A stretch of DNA of 64,000 bases. It comes from Bursaphelenchus xylophilus. Taxonomy: Eukaryota > Nematoda > Chromadorea > Rhabditida > Aphelenchoididae. The notes beneath the pieces were generated by a model. It saw nothing but the letters and a program-made list of their open reading frames with translations, was not told the DNA's origin and ran no database searches. Of this stretch, positions 47,768 to 57,183 are shown one piece after another. The stretch spans positions 7,812,001-7,876,000 of the forward strand of contig CAJFCV020000001.1 of NCBI GenBank assembly GCA_904066235.2, written 5' to 3'. The position numbers and the translations under genes were made by a program. Position 1 is the first letter of the stretch; the number at the start of each line of letters is the position of its first letter.

Positions 47768-48425
47768 TTATGTCGTTGGTTTTGTAAAAGTCGGTAGATT
47801 GTCGAAGGCATATCCCTCTCTTCCACATAATGTACAAGTAATATACACAATATGATAAAAGCCAGGAATGAAAAAGAGCATTCCAACCACAAAGAAGATC
47901 CACCCATGGACGTCTAAATTTGTAAACAAACGCGTTCTAGGTCTAAGAATATGGTACTTACCCATCTCATTAGGAACAAAAGTAACCAGTACACCAAAAG
48001 AAATCAGAGCAAAACCAACAATCGTCAAGATAATCGAACCTATTACGACCCGGACATTAGCACGAAGATACGGATTCTTGAACAAATACCTAAACTCATA
48101 TCCGAACAGTATACCAAACCAACCGTGTCTCATTTTCGTTCTGTGAATTGGGAAGTCCATAATAAGACGAGCAATCACTGAAGTTGGAGAACATGACCTC
48201 GTTCGTGGGCCCGGAAACTCCCAATTCCACCGTGTTTGGGCTCGAATAAACTGGGTCCTGGGGGTTGTCGTTTTGCGATTCTTCCACTCGAATCAGCTTC
48301 AAGAATGATTCATTTTATTTATTCTTTGTTTTGTATACAAAACGAAAGCGAGCTATGAATTTACGTTGTATTAACCCTACCTGCTCGGCCGCTGACGCAT
48401 TTCTTTGATGGCAGTTCAAAGACAT
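47768..48425 (-). CDS. TMEM134/TMEM230-type two-pass membrane protein
   Basis: Exons 48425-48381, 48296-48124, 48089-47962, 47913-47768; phases close to 163 aa. The N-terminal half is polar (SSPNTVELGVSG...). Two TM helices follow: VVIGSIILTIVGFALISFGVL and WIFFVVGMLFFIPGFYHI, the latter with the family hallmark PGFYH, followed by CGREGYAFDNLP (compare KGYRGYSYDDIP in TMEM230). Length and the longer N-terminus suit TMEM134 better than TMEM230. Function is poorly known; TMEM230 acts on vesicle traffic. To keep the frame, exon 2 must join exon 3 across a 34-nt intron (CG/GTTGGT ... GAGTTTAG), unusually small. The other introns are 84 and 48 nt. Confidence 0.72.
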
Positions 48426-48564
48426 TTGTTCAGTGGCCCATTAGATAATCTCAATATGTAGATCACGCACCAAAGCCATCAACAACGAAGATTTGTTTTT
48501 AATTTTTTCGCAGCTTGCGCCCATGATTCCTTCCAATAGCGGGCAGATTGGTCCCCAGGGGCCT

Positions 48565-48810
48565 GCGGGGCGGGGGTGGCATGGCAAACGATCCTCTTTT
48601 TGAAAATTTCAGGCCCGGGGAAGGGCTCGGCGAAACCCAGACCCGGCTCGGCCCGTTTCAAAATTTTTCAGGCCCGGCCCGGTAGAAATCTCTAATCGGT
48701 TCGCAATCGGTAAAGCCCGATTAGAACGCGAACTGAAAAATTTGCTTTAATCTACCCGTCTCTGTGGTGCTAAAATCTGATATGTACTATATTGTATGTT
48801 ATAATTTGGG
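48565..48810. repeat. GGCCCGG-type element, partial copy
   Basis: It contains CAGGCCCGGGG, ACCCGGCTCGGCCC and CAGGCCCGGCCCGG separated by AAAATTTTTCA words. It then runs into CCCGTCTCTGTGGTGCTAAA then ATCTGATATGT, which matches the middle of 58027-58576 (ACCGTCTCTGTGGTTCTAAA). The right end is not clear. Confidence 0.55.
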
Positions 48811-48814
48811 GAGA

Positions 48815-48945
48815 CTGACTTTTCGGTCCCCCCTCTTTCGAGTGACGCCTTTTCGGGTGGGAGACTTTTCGGTCCCCGTCCTTTCGGCTGGCGCCTTTTT
48901 GGTCCTTGGGCTTTTTGGGCGGGGACTTTTCGGGTGATGAGTAAA
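48815..48945. repeat. Degenerate tandem repeat, GACTTTTCGGTCCCC units
   Basis: Units of roughly 15-25 bp alternate between ACTTTTCGGTCCCC, GCCTTTTCGGGTGGG, CCTTTCGGCTGGCG and GGACTTTTCGGGTG. No open frame covers the array. Confidence 0.55.
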
Positions 48946-49346
48946 AGACTTTAAAAGCAGATACTACTGATGACGCAATATTGTAAATAATTTAAAAAAA
49001 TCTTTTTCATCCGTTTTTAGAGTTTTCGACAACGGAGAATTCAAATTCCCCAAAATCAGCATAAATGCTACTTCCAATGGCGTGGCATTTTAAACTTCCT
49101 AAAAATCGAGAATAAAGTCGGATTATGGGAGGATCGTTGATGGAAAAGGTGGAAAAAGCCGAGAGCAATACAAAGTCTTTGGAGTAGTTTCAAACATTGG
49201 TGGCCTCATAAACACATTTACGAGTTCGAGATGTCACATGGATTTCTTGGAACAGCCACTAATGAAGAAATTAAATCGTTGACAGTTTATTCTCCGTTCA
49301 GTGGCACTATCGCATTTTTGAAATTTTTACCCTTACTAGGGAAGTG

Positions 49347-49733
49347 CACTGCAGGTTGACGCCAAGTTTTTCCCTGATGTGTCAAGTTTCTCTCTCCTGA
49401 AAATAATTATTTTTATTTTCTTCACATATTGTGCAGCCTGTTTCTCCATGAAGATGGACTGAAAAGTGGTCAAGTAAGTTATTATTAGCAAGAGGAGGTG
49501 TTCTTCTTTCATTTTATTCCAAAAATGTTGATTTTGTTTCAGGGAAACATACAGAATTCATCCAATTCGCAGAGCTACTTTTTAATGACCATAGATAATG
49601 TAAGTCCACTTATTTCGTTTTTTCGACGTTGAGTTACAAATACAAGCTTATCTAAGACTTAGAGGAGACGTCACTCTTTCGGGTTGTTATGTTTTCCATG
49701 CATAAGATCCTTCAAATGTTTCGCTATAATCAG
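49347..49733 (+). repeat. Left arm of a 387-bp near-perfect inverted repeat
   Basis: It pairs base for base with 50389-50775. Comparing the two by eye I find one mismatch (TTGAG here, TGGAG in the complement of the right arm, near 49632) and no gaps. It starts CACTGCAGG and ends CGCTATAATCAG. Confidence 0.9.
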
Positions 49734-49849
49734 TTTAGGTAAAATTGACCAAAATAGGTGTCATGGAGAAGATAATAAAGGCGAAAAGGTCAGGAAAAAG
49801 GCGAAAAGAGGACATTTTGGAACTAATGGAGAGGCTGGAGATGTTCTAA
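49437..49849 (+). CDS. Candidate small spliced gene within the inverted repeat (hypothetical)
   Basis: Not a recognised family. Three exon-like pieces keep one frame: 49437-49473 (after TTGTGCAG, before GTAAGT), 49543-49599 (after TTTGTTTCAG, before GTAAGT), and 49739-49849 (after CAGTTTAG, ending TAA). They read ...LFLHEDGLKSGQ / GNIQNSSNSQSYFLMTIDN / VKLTKIGVMEKIIKAKRSG... The first two exons and both introns lie in the left arm; the third lies in the unique spacer. No start exon was found upstream. A different frame in the spacer stays open from 49684 to 50154. This could be a pseudogene fragment captured by a repeat. Strand and limits are provisional. Confidence 0.3.
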
Positions 49850-50388
49850 CAATCCAAAATAGGCCATGTGGAGACGGTTTTAAAGTTGGAAGTGGACGTC
49901 ACGGAGAAGATAAAAATGTAAAAATTGGCAAGAATAGGGCCCCATATGTCGTCATTAAAGCAGGAAAAGACCAAACACGGCATGAAAGTCGCATTCAGAG
50001 CTTTGGTCAAGCTCCAGGGACATCTGAAATTCAGCAAGTTCAAAATGGTCAACAAAGACTTCATGGAGAAGATAGAAATGGACGCAGTGGACATGGTCGG
50101 CCCTCGTTTACACCCTCTGAATGGGGTAATCAAGTTTGGAATGAGATGTATTAGCCATTTGTTTGAATTTGCCGTGTGAATGTCTGTTGATTGAGTTATG
50201 TTATATTCGTTTTTTGTTGGAAAATATCGCATTTAAAACAATTTGCACTTGGCATCCATTATTCCTGACCTTCTTCAAGACTTATAACTTTATCAATGAA
50301 CCTCTGAAAATCGACAGTCGCGTCTTACTGCTCGAATCACTGGCGTTGATCAAGGAACAATGTGGCTTTATCTCGTCAAAACACTAAT

Positions 50389-50775
50389 CTGATTATAGCG
50401 AAACATTTGAAGGATCTTATGCATGGAAAACATAACAACCCGAAAGAGTGACGTCTCCTCTAAGTCTTAGATAAGCTTGTATTTGTAACTCCACGTCGAA
50501 AAAACGAAATAAGTGGACTTACATTATCTATGGTCATTAAAAAGTAGCTCTGCGAATTGGATGAATTCTGTATGTTTCCCTGAAACAAAATCAACATTTT
50601 TGGAATAAAATGAAAGAAGAACACCTCCTCTTGCTAATAATAACTTACTTGACCACTTTTCAGTCCATCTTCATGGAGAAACAGGCTGCACAATATGTGA
50701 AGAAAATAAAAATAATTATTTTCAGGAGAGAGAAACTTGACACATCAGGGAAAAACTTGGCGTCAACCTGCAGTG
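50389..50775 (-). repeat. Right arm of the 387-bp inverted repeat
   Basis: Reverse complement of 49347-49733 with a single difference. The spacer between the arms is 655 bp (49734-50388) and is not itself palindromic. Confidence 0.9.
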
Positions 50776-51218
50776 AAGTGTACAAACGAACCCTCGCCAA
50801 ATCGCAAGTGTTATACACCATTGGAAAGCCCTTGAAAAATGGTGCAAGAAACCATTTTCATTTTTTGCAGAATGCCTCAGGGCAAAAAATTATAAATGGT
50901 TTATTTGTCCCTTAAGTAGTTACAATGTCTGCTGTGGGGCATAATAAATGTTATTTCAAAACGCTAAATGGTACGGAATGCTACTAGGTTGGCCTCAGGA
51001 TCATTATGAAGTTTAGCGCTTGCCAGTAACTTTTACATATGATATTTACTGGTTCTAAATGCCCATAATGTGAAAAAACACTTTTCACTTTTTTTAATCT
51101 TGTAAAACATGTAAGTTTGATGGTTTTAACCGTAACCGACCGTCTTCCAGTAAAATTGAAGCGTTTGTAAAAGTTTAACGCAAATATTTTCCTAACTGTA
51201 AGAACGCAAAAATGATTT

Positions 51219-51292
51219 TGCCCAAGCTGGGAACCGAACCTGGCTTGCTTCGGCTTATCAGCCTGCTCAGTAACCACTACACTATTGAAGGA
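51219..51292 (-). tRNA. tRNA-like sequence, probably a pseudogene or SINE head
   Basis: On the minus strand: TAGTGTAGTGGTTACTGAGC (A-box type) and GGTTCGGTTCC (B-box type) at tRNA spacing, with an anticodon-like hairpin GGCTGATAAGCC between them. The T-stem and acceptor stem do not pair well, so a functional tRNA is unlikely. The surrounding 50980-51340 sequence is AT-rich. Confidence 0.4.
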
Positions 51293-51756
51293 ACCTTTTT
51301 CGAGGATCTTCAATGACATATGTCACTTATCATTTGTTGAGGGTTCGTATGTACACTTCGCTAGTTAGGGAATTTTGATGCTGGTTGCAAGGACCAAACT
51401 TTAGCTCCATTAATCTTAAAGATGGAGAAAGCTGACAGGGTGAAATTAGACAGTATGCTCAGTCAGCATGCAATTCCGCAGAAGATGGTATATCCTACTT
51501 GTTCCAGAAGATCCGCCTAAGGGCGATTTCTGAAATCCAAAGGCGGTCATTTTTCAGCTTTGATTAAAAGTTCAGTTCTGCATAAAAGTTGTTGAAAGTG
51601 ACATGGTTGGCAAAATTCGCAGCGACGTAGCTGAAAAAAGCTTATATCGCGGCGACTTTTGAATTGCACAGTGCAAAAGGTCAAATCCAACGCGCGGAAA
51701 ATTTGCGACGAAAAGTCTATGCACTTTCTGGAACGACTAGTACAACCCTTTTTTTG

Positions 51757-52670
51757 CGCGTCCCGACATTTCGGGTCAACGAAATTTCGGGTCAACGATA
51801 CCGTTTAATATTTTCGCTCCAAGACAAGAAAAAAGAATTTTTTCGTGAATTTGAAAAAATTTTTGACAAGGAAAGTACTTTTATGGGGGCTCCTACTTTT
51901 TGACGGGACATACCTCAAAGAATCAGAAAAAATGTGCTGATCAAGAATATATAGATCTTAGCTGCCCATTTTAGGTTTTTAGGGGTGAAAACTCAATCGG
52001 AAGTTGACTTAAAGTCCTATATGAACCCCTTTTCGCTTAATTTTTCACAGGTTTACAATTTTTATTTTGGCTTAAAATGGTGTTTATTGAGTTTCTAAGA
52101 CGTACTAAGTCAGCCTTGACCCAAAAATTTATTTTTCCGACCTTCAACTTCAAAAAAAGTTCATTCAGCCCAAAAGGGAAATCAAACCCGTGCGGCGTCC
52201 CCCTTCTTGATTCCCAGACTACGGCACTAACCACTCGGCCACACCGCCCTCTTCCGAAGGAAGAGACCGACTGCGCTTTTTATCGTTTCGAATGCCTGCG
52301 CCTTTTGTAGGAAATTAAGCCAGTTTTTGGGCATTTTGACCCCTAAAAACCTAAAATGGGCAGCTATGATTTATATATCCTTGATCAGCACATTTTTTCT
52401 GATTTTTTGAGATATGTCCCGTCAAAAAGTAGGAGCCCCCATAAAAGTACTTTCCTTATGAAATGTTTTTCGCTTCGGGACTTGGGGAAGAGGATTTTTT
52501 GAAGAATTTGAACAAATTTTTGAAATGTTTTCGCTTTTAGTTGCATACAATCATTACGACTATCTTTTTACTCCACTCTCTGGTACGAAAAGAAAATATT
52601 TTTTTGAGTATCCACCTGCCCTACGCCCCGTATCGACCGATTTTATGTTGACCCGAAAAGTCGGGACGCG
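51757..52670. repeat. Fold-back element carrying a tRNA-like core
   Basis: Left GCGCGTCCCGACATTTCGGG then TCAAC mirrors right GTTGACCCGAAAAGTCGGGA then CGCG. Long inner pairing: CTTTTATGGGGGCTCCTACT then TTTTGACGGGACATA (from 51880) with its complement at 52415-52447, and GTGCTGATCAAG with CTTGATCAGCAC. The pairing also includes CCATTTTAGGTTTTTAGGGG (51966 onward) and its complement near 52340. Confidence 0.75.
52168..52248 (-). tRNA. tRNA-Ser/Leu-like sequence inside a fold-back element (pseudogene or SINE)
   Basis: The minus strand reads GGCGGTGTGGCCGAGTGGTT then AGTGCCG, a near-consensus A box (TGGCCGAGTGGTTA) of class II tRNAs. It has a long variable region and a B box GGGTTTGATTTCCC that departs from GGTTCGAATCC. 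The anticodon stem pairs poorly. It lies at the centre of the 51757-52670 fold-back, so it is probably mobile and not a working tRNA gene. Confidence 0.5.
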
Positions 52671-52777
52671 AAAAGTTCACTTTGACATTCAATATGACAG
52701 AACAATTTAACATGAAGAAAATGACGGCAATTTGACAACGCAACAGATGCATCAAGTCGACGACTTAACAACCATAT

Positions 52778-53049
52778 AACCAAGCTGATTTATATCTGGC
52801 GGCAAGGTCGGTATGCCGATGAATTTTTACGCCTGCTTAGCAAAAATAAATTTTTCTGGAGCTGAGACCTGCTATTTTCAACCGACGGAATTTCAAGCAA
52901 AATCTTGAATTGACCTTTCTATGTCTTCCCAAAGTCTTGAAGAATTATTTTCGGGCCGAAACCTCTGAAACTTAGAATTTTTTTTTGCCAAGTAGGCGTA
53001 AAAATCATCGGCATACCGACCTTGCCGCCAGATATAAATCACCTTGGTT
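52778..53049. repeat. Fold-back MITE with AACCAAGCTGATTTATATC ends
   Basis: About 272 bp. Left AACCAAGCTGATTTATATCT then GGCGGCAAGGTCGGTATGCC mirrors right GGCATACCGACCTTGCCGCC then AGATATAAATCACCTTGGTT. The arms are about 60 bp. It sits directly beside the next element. Confidence 0.8.
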
Positions 53050-53058
53050 ATATTCTAC

Positions 53059-53340
53059 ATATAAGGATGGTGATATACAAATCAAATCGGGTTTCGTGGC
53101 CAGAAACCGCGATTTCTTGTCTGTTAGGCTTCTAGACAAGAAATGTGTAATTCTTGTCTGAAATTGCGTAACATTGCGCAATATTGCGCAAATTTCAGCT
53201 CTCTCCCCGTGAAGATTTTTTTCTTTTTTTCTCTGCTCAGACAAGAATTGCGCGTTTCTTGTCTAGAAGCCTAACAGACAAGAAATCGCGGTTTCTGGCC
53301 ACGAAACCCGATTTGATTTGTATGTCACCATCCTTATATA
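53059..53340. repeat. Fold-back MITE, second copy of the TATAAGGATGGTGA family
   Basis: About 282 bp. Left ATATAAGGATGGTGATATAC then AAATCAAATCGGGTTTCGTG mirrors the right CACGAAACCCGATTTGATTT then GTATGTCACCATCCTTATAT. The arms extend through CCGCGATTTCTTGTCTGTTA then GGC. It shares its ends and inner words with 18810-19041. Confidence 0.85.
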
Positions 53341-53504
53341 TTATAACAACTTTGAATAATCGTGAGAAATTCGATCCTCCATAAAAGTTAAAAATCATAA
53401 TTCCCAATATTTCATATTTTTTGTTGAAATTTGCGTAGCCAGACCTTGGAATTCGCATTATTCGACAAAAATTCGGATATGAAAAAGTCCTGAACATATT
53501 CAAA

Positions 53505-53520
53505 GCGGTTGTTTCTTTAG
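53505..53520 (+). promoter_or_regulatory. Candidate trans-splice acceptor of the mucin-like gene
   Basis: GTTGTTTCTTTAG ends at 53520, followed by 22 bp and the ATG at 53543. No upstream exon was recognised. Confidence 0.4.
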
Positions 53521-53542
53521 TGGTGTGGCTCTTCACTGATAA

Positions 53543-56117
53543 ATGGAGCTGTGGCACTTGCTTTGGCTCTTTTTATTAGCTGGGGGTTCAGCACCCACAT
53601 CCCGAGGCCTACGCCGCAGTACTTTCCATGGAACCACTCCAAGGACGACTCAGAAGGGAACAGGATCTTCCTCTCATGGAACTGGGCCTGTGTGGAAAAC
53701 TTCGTTCCCGACCACTGGCTCGCCCGTCAACACTTTTCCGTCCACGGCGACTTCTCACCAAAGCGTCACCTCCAAATCCAGCACCGGACCCGTGGTATCA
53801 ACCACATCAGCCACATCGCGTCGTTCGACGTCACGTACGAAATCATCGACCCCGGATCCCACTCAATTTACAGTGCCCGACGTAAGTGCATGGCTGTGCT
53901 TTTAGTTTCTTTCTTGAAGAGTACGACTCCCCATTCCTCCACCGTCACTACCACGACCACTCATGTAACGCTAACTTCGACGACGACTACTCGAAGCCAA
54001 CCGACAACTTCAAGAAGGCATACCACGACTACGAGCCCACATATGGTACGGCTTTTTTTATAACAAATATGCTTGGTTATAGGAGGAAGGGGAAAACGTC
54101 GTTATTATCTACATTGTGATAGGAGTTGTGATCGGGATCATCGCTTTGTGCGTCGTGGTTGGACTTGTTGTTTGGTGTTGTAAAAGAGGAAAGGAGCAGG
54201 GGGATAAGACGATGACTTCCGACACCAGCACTCATCAGGACACGAAGCCCTTGTTGGCGACCCCAGTGAACCAGTTTTCAAAAAGGAGGGCGAATTACGA
54301 AGACATGCCTGATTTGGTGGGACCCAATCATCTCGACGTCAACAAGATCCGATATCGAGGCCCCATGAAAATACCACAGGTCATCATCCCGGTTTTTGTA
54401 AGTCATTTACGGGGGAATTACTGATACCCGATCTGCCCCGTAGCCGAGATGTTTCATATGTCATCGGAAATTGAAAAAGCTCTTCTTCAACTTGAGAGTG
54501 ATCGGGTCCAAGGAAACAATATTTTTGCAACATTATGCGTTTTACTGTCACGGTAAAAACTTTGATGTAAAATATCTCAAAACGCCTCCCTTTGATTTCC
54601 TTTATAATTTTGTGGTTTTAACATCCTCAACAAGCGTTTTGAGTGTTCTATAGTTTGTCAGAGGTCATCGATTTTTCTGATATCAACAACATCCTCAGGT
54701 CACAGTAACCAGGAATACGATAATTTTGAGGACCATAAATTTGCCAAAATTTATAAGACCTTTCAAGAGAGTGTGAACTGTCCGTGAGCTTTCAATCAAC
54801 ATGAGACCCCCAAATTTGGAAGGAGCGTTCAAAGCCACCATGTAAAATATTTTCTTTTTCGATGTAATTTTCGCGCCGCAAAAATTACCGTGGTCCCTTA
54901 CCATTTTTTCTTCGACCCGTTGCATATAAAGCTGGTCATATAAGATCTCGGTATTTTTTTTCCCAAATCGCGATTTTCGGTGCACAAAAAAGTCGACGCC
55001 CAAATCGAAAAATTGGCGTCAACTTAATTTTTTCAGCACCGAATTCCGAAATGCGGTGCTGACTTAAGCACTTAAGTCTTCGGTACAGACTTAAGACTTT
55101 GTGCACTGATTTCGAAAAACAGAAAATTTTACCGAATTTCAGAATTCGGTGCCCAGAAAAAAATAAGTCGAGGCCAATTTTTCGATTTGGGCGTCGACTT
55201 TTTTGTGCACCGAAAATCGCGATTTGGGAAAAAAAAATCCGAGATCTTATATATGGCTCGGGACTTCTAAATCTCTCCGCAAGAGTCCATCCGAACCCTG
55301 GAAATTTAGTCCAAAGTTAAAAGTTGACAAAAAAGGAGGAGACGACAGAGAAAGGCAGAAATTCTTACAAAGAGAGAAATTGCGCAATGTTATGTCAGAT
55401 TGCGCAACTTTTAACTTTGTACTAAATTTGCAGGGTTCGGATGGACTCTTGCGGAGAGATTTAGAAGTCCCGAGCCATATATGACCACCTTTATATTTAG
55501 TTCGAATTGTGAGTTTTCTCGTTTAAAATGACCGTTGACATGTGTTAACGGTCATTTTGCCGTTGACCCTGCGGATTTTGCCCAAAGTTAAAAGTTGCGC
55601 AATCTTACACACCGCTGCGCAATTTCTCTCTTTGTAAAAAATTTCTGCGTTTCTCTGTCGGCTCCTCCTCCTCCCCCCCCCCTTTTTTTTTGTGAACTTT
55701 TAACTTTGGACTAAATCCGCGGGGTTGGGATGGACTAGCGCGCTGAAATTTGTAAAGCACCTCCCATATATACATTATAAATAGTTCGTTTTATTTTGGG
55801 ATCCCTTGAATATGAAAATGTCAATACCGTTCTACAAAGTGTAAAAAATTGTTTTTAAGTATACCGTTAAGTGTGCTGTACGTTTTCAGGATGAGCCCGA
55901 CGACAATGACGTTTCAGATCCGAAACCAGATGAACACTTTGCGATAGATGAGAGTCTAAACGAAGTGATCGAGATAGGATCTGAAGTCGAAGTAGTGGTG
56001 GATGAACACGGAAATGTTGTTCGCCCTCCGAGGGCCCCCAGACCCGCAAATCCTCGCCCCGCCCGAGTCCGTCCTGGGGGCGAGAACCCCAATAATCTGA
56101 GACCAATCCGCGAGTAA
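53543..56117 (+). CDS. Mucin-like single-pass membrane protein (unrecognised family)
   Basis: Exons 53543-53881, 53920-54045, 54083-54397, 55890-56117, all phase 0, giving 335 aa. Signal peptide MELWHLLWLFLLAGGSA. A Ser/Thr/Pro-rich ectodomain of about 130 residues (runs such as STVTTTTTHVTLTSTTTT) is probably heavily O-glycosylated. TM helix VVIIYIVIGVVIGIIALCVV, then CCKRGK. The cytosolic tail has DTKPLLATP and an acidic last exon rich in D/E followed by a Pro/Arg-rich end (RPPRAPRPANP). No known domain was found. Exons 1-2 are also open in a second frame, but only this frame has an ATG, a signal peptide and a TM helix after splicing. Intron 3 (about 1.5 kb) is filled with fold-back repeats. 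Confidence 0.65.
54935..55245. repeat. Fold-back element in intron 3 of the mucin-like gene
   Basis: CCCAAATCGCGATTTTCGGT then GCACAAAAAAGTCGACGCCC then AAATCGAAAAATTGG on the left is mirrored on the right by CCAATTTTTCGATTTGGGCG then TCGACTTTTTTGTGCACCGA then AAATCGCGATTTGGG. Outer words AAGATCTC/GAGATCTT also pair. Confidence 0.8.
55246..55490. repeat. Adjacent fold-back element, plus a third partial copy to 55770
   Basis: TATATGGCTCGGGACTTCTA then AATCTCTCCGCAAGAGTCCA then TCCGAACCCTG on the left is mirrored by CAGGGTTCGGATGGACTCTT then GCGGAGAGATTTAGAAGTCC then CGAGCCATATA on the right. The interior word AAAGTTAAAAGTTG recurs in a degenerate third copy at about 55580-55770, which also has a C-run and T-run near 55670-55690. 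Confidence 0.75.
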
Positions 56118-56425
56118 GCCAGCCCAATCACCCCAAGGGATCGAATGCTAATTACGAAACATAAACTTTACTAACTATTTTCGTATTGCTCGTACGCATC
56201 AAATGCATCCGTTGATTTAGTTTTTAGAACCTTTTAGAATGACATAATTTGTACCAGAGTGCACTTGTTGTACGCTTCACAAAAATACAGATACTGTAAG
56301 TGTTGATGTGTAAGTTGAGGTAGTTTGCTTCGTGAATCAAATAAGGTTGAGCGGAAAGTTGAGCGTTAAAGAGGTCTTCATACCATTACATCATGACAGG
56401 AGGCGAAATCACTTCCCAATTCTTC

Positions 56426-57183
56426 CTAAAGGAGGGTTTTAGTTTGGATTCCGATTACCTGGTCGTGTTCGATTACCGTAGATAGTCTCTTCATGTTGAT
56501 GGCATCAGAATCACTGGTGGATTGTCCCACCTCAAGGTTGTCATAGCTTCTGGTGGGGTCCTCGTCATCCTCATCGATCCCATCGGCCACCCAGGCCATT
56601 CCCTTCCAGACCTGATGCATAATATGAACTGCGGGAGCCAACATGGCTACTGTGGCGCGTGATTCGTTCCTGAAAAGAACTTGTCATATCGAGTGATATT
56701 CATTACATCCTATACTTAAAAGCGGGTCTGAAGACCGACCTGACGGGCAATTTCCCATCATCATTTGTGGTGCTGTGATGTGTGGCACTGGCTGTCTGCA
56801 TGGCCATCATTCTCGACCGCAGACCTGTCATCTTAGGGCTGGATGTCCCATCCGGCGCAGGGTACATCTCCTAGAAGGGAATTGAATATAAATAGGGCTG
56901 CACTTACTTGTAACATAAGACAGAAATTAGAGTACCAGACCGGATTGGGACATGCATTTGGGTTGGCTATGCACAAGGCACATGCTAGCATTGTCCCTAC
57001 AAAACAATTTTTGACGGCAGGAGTAGGCGTACAAATCGTCTTGGGAAGATAAAACATACCAACAATGCAAAGTAAGACAATATATAACCCGAAATTGTAG
57101 GCCTCCAAGTCGATAATGGCGATGGTCACACAAAAACACATGATCCCGAACAAGATCAGCACGGCGAGGCAAGCGTAGAACAT
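56426..57183 (-). CDS. Unrecognised multi-pass membrane protein
   Basis: Exons 57183-56908, 56870-56716, 56669-56426; phases close to 224 aa from the ATG at 57181-57183. Three hydrophobic helices lie in exon 1: ACLAVLILFGIMCFCVTIAI, LYIVLLCIVGMFYL, FVGTMLACALCIA. A Cys-containing segment (NPNACPNPVWYSNFCLML), a polar central part and an acidic patch (DGIDEDDEDP) follow, ending TKTLL. I do not recognise the family. The same frame is open for about 60 further codons upstream to a TAA (with CAQCNLGG just before the ATG) but contains no other ATG. An upstream exon could therefore add an N-terminal extension. Confidence 0.6.

Larger units (their letters stand above)
48426..53504. other. Five-kilobase block dominated by repeats
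   Basis: Between the TMEM134-like gene and the mucin-like gene. It contains a GGCCCGG-type copy, a degenerate tandem repeat, a 387-bp inverted repeat with a possible small gene, two tRNA-derived stretches and nested fold-backs. No conserved protein gene was recognised. Confidence 0.6.

Noticed and set aside
48815..48945. CRISPR-like or regulated tandem array
   Set aside because: Units vary in length and sequence with no constant repeat and spacer; it is a degenerate simple repeat in a eukaryotic genome.
52168..52248. Functional tRNA-Ser gene
   Set aside because: The A box is good but the B box and the anticodon stem are degraded, and the sequence lies inside a mobile fold-back.
53551..54063. 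170-codon frame overlapping the mucin-like exons
   Set aside because: It begins with GTG, has no signal peptide, and after splicing it does not enter the TM exon in the TM frame. Kept only as a finding about overlapping frames.
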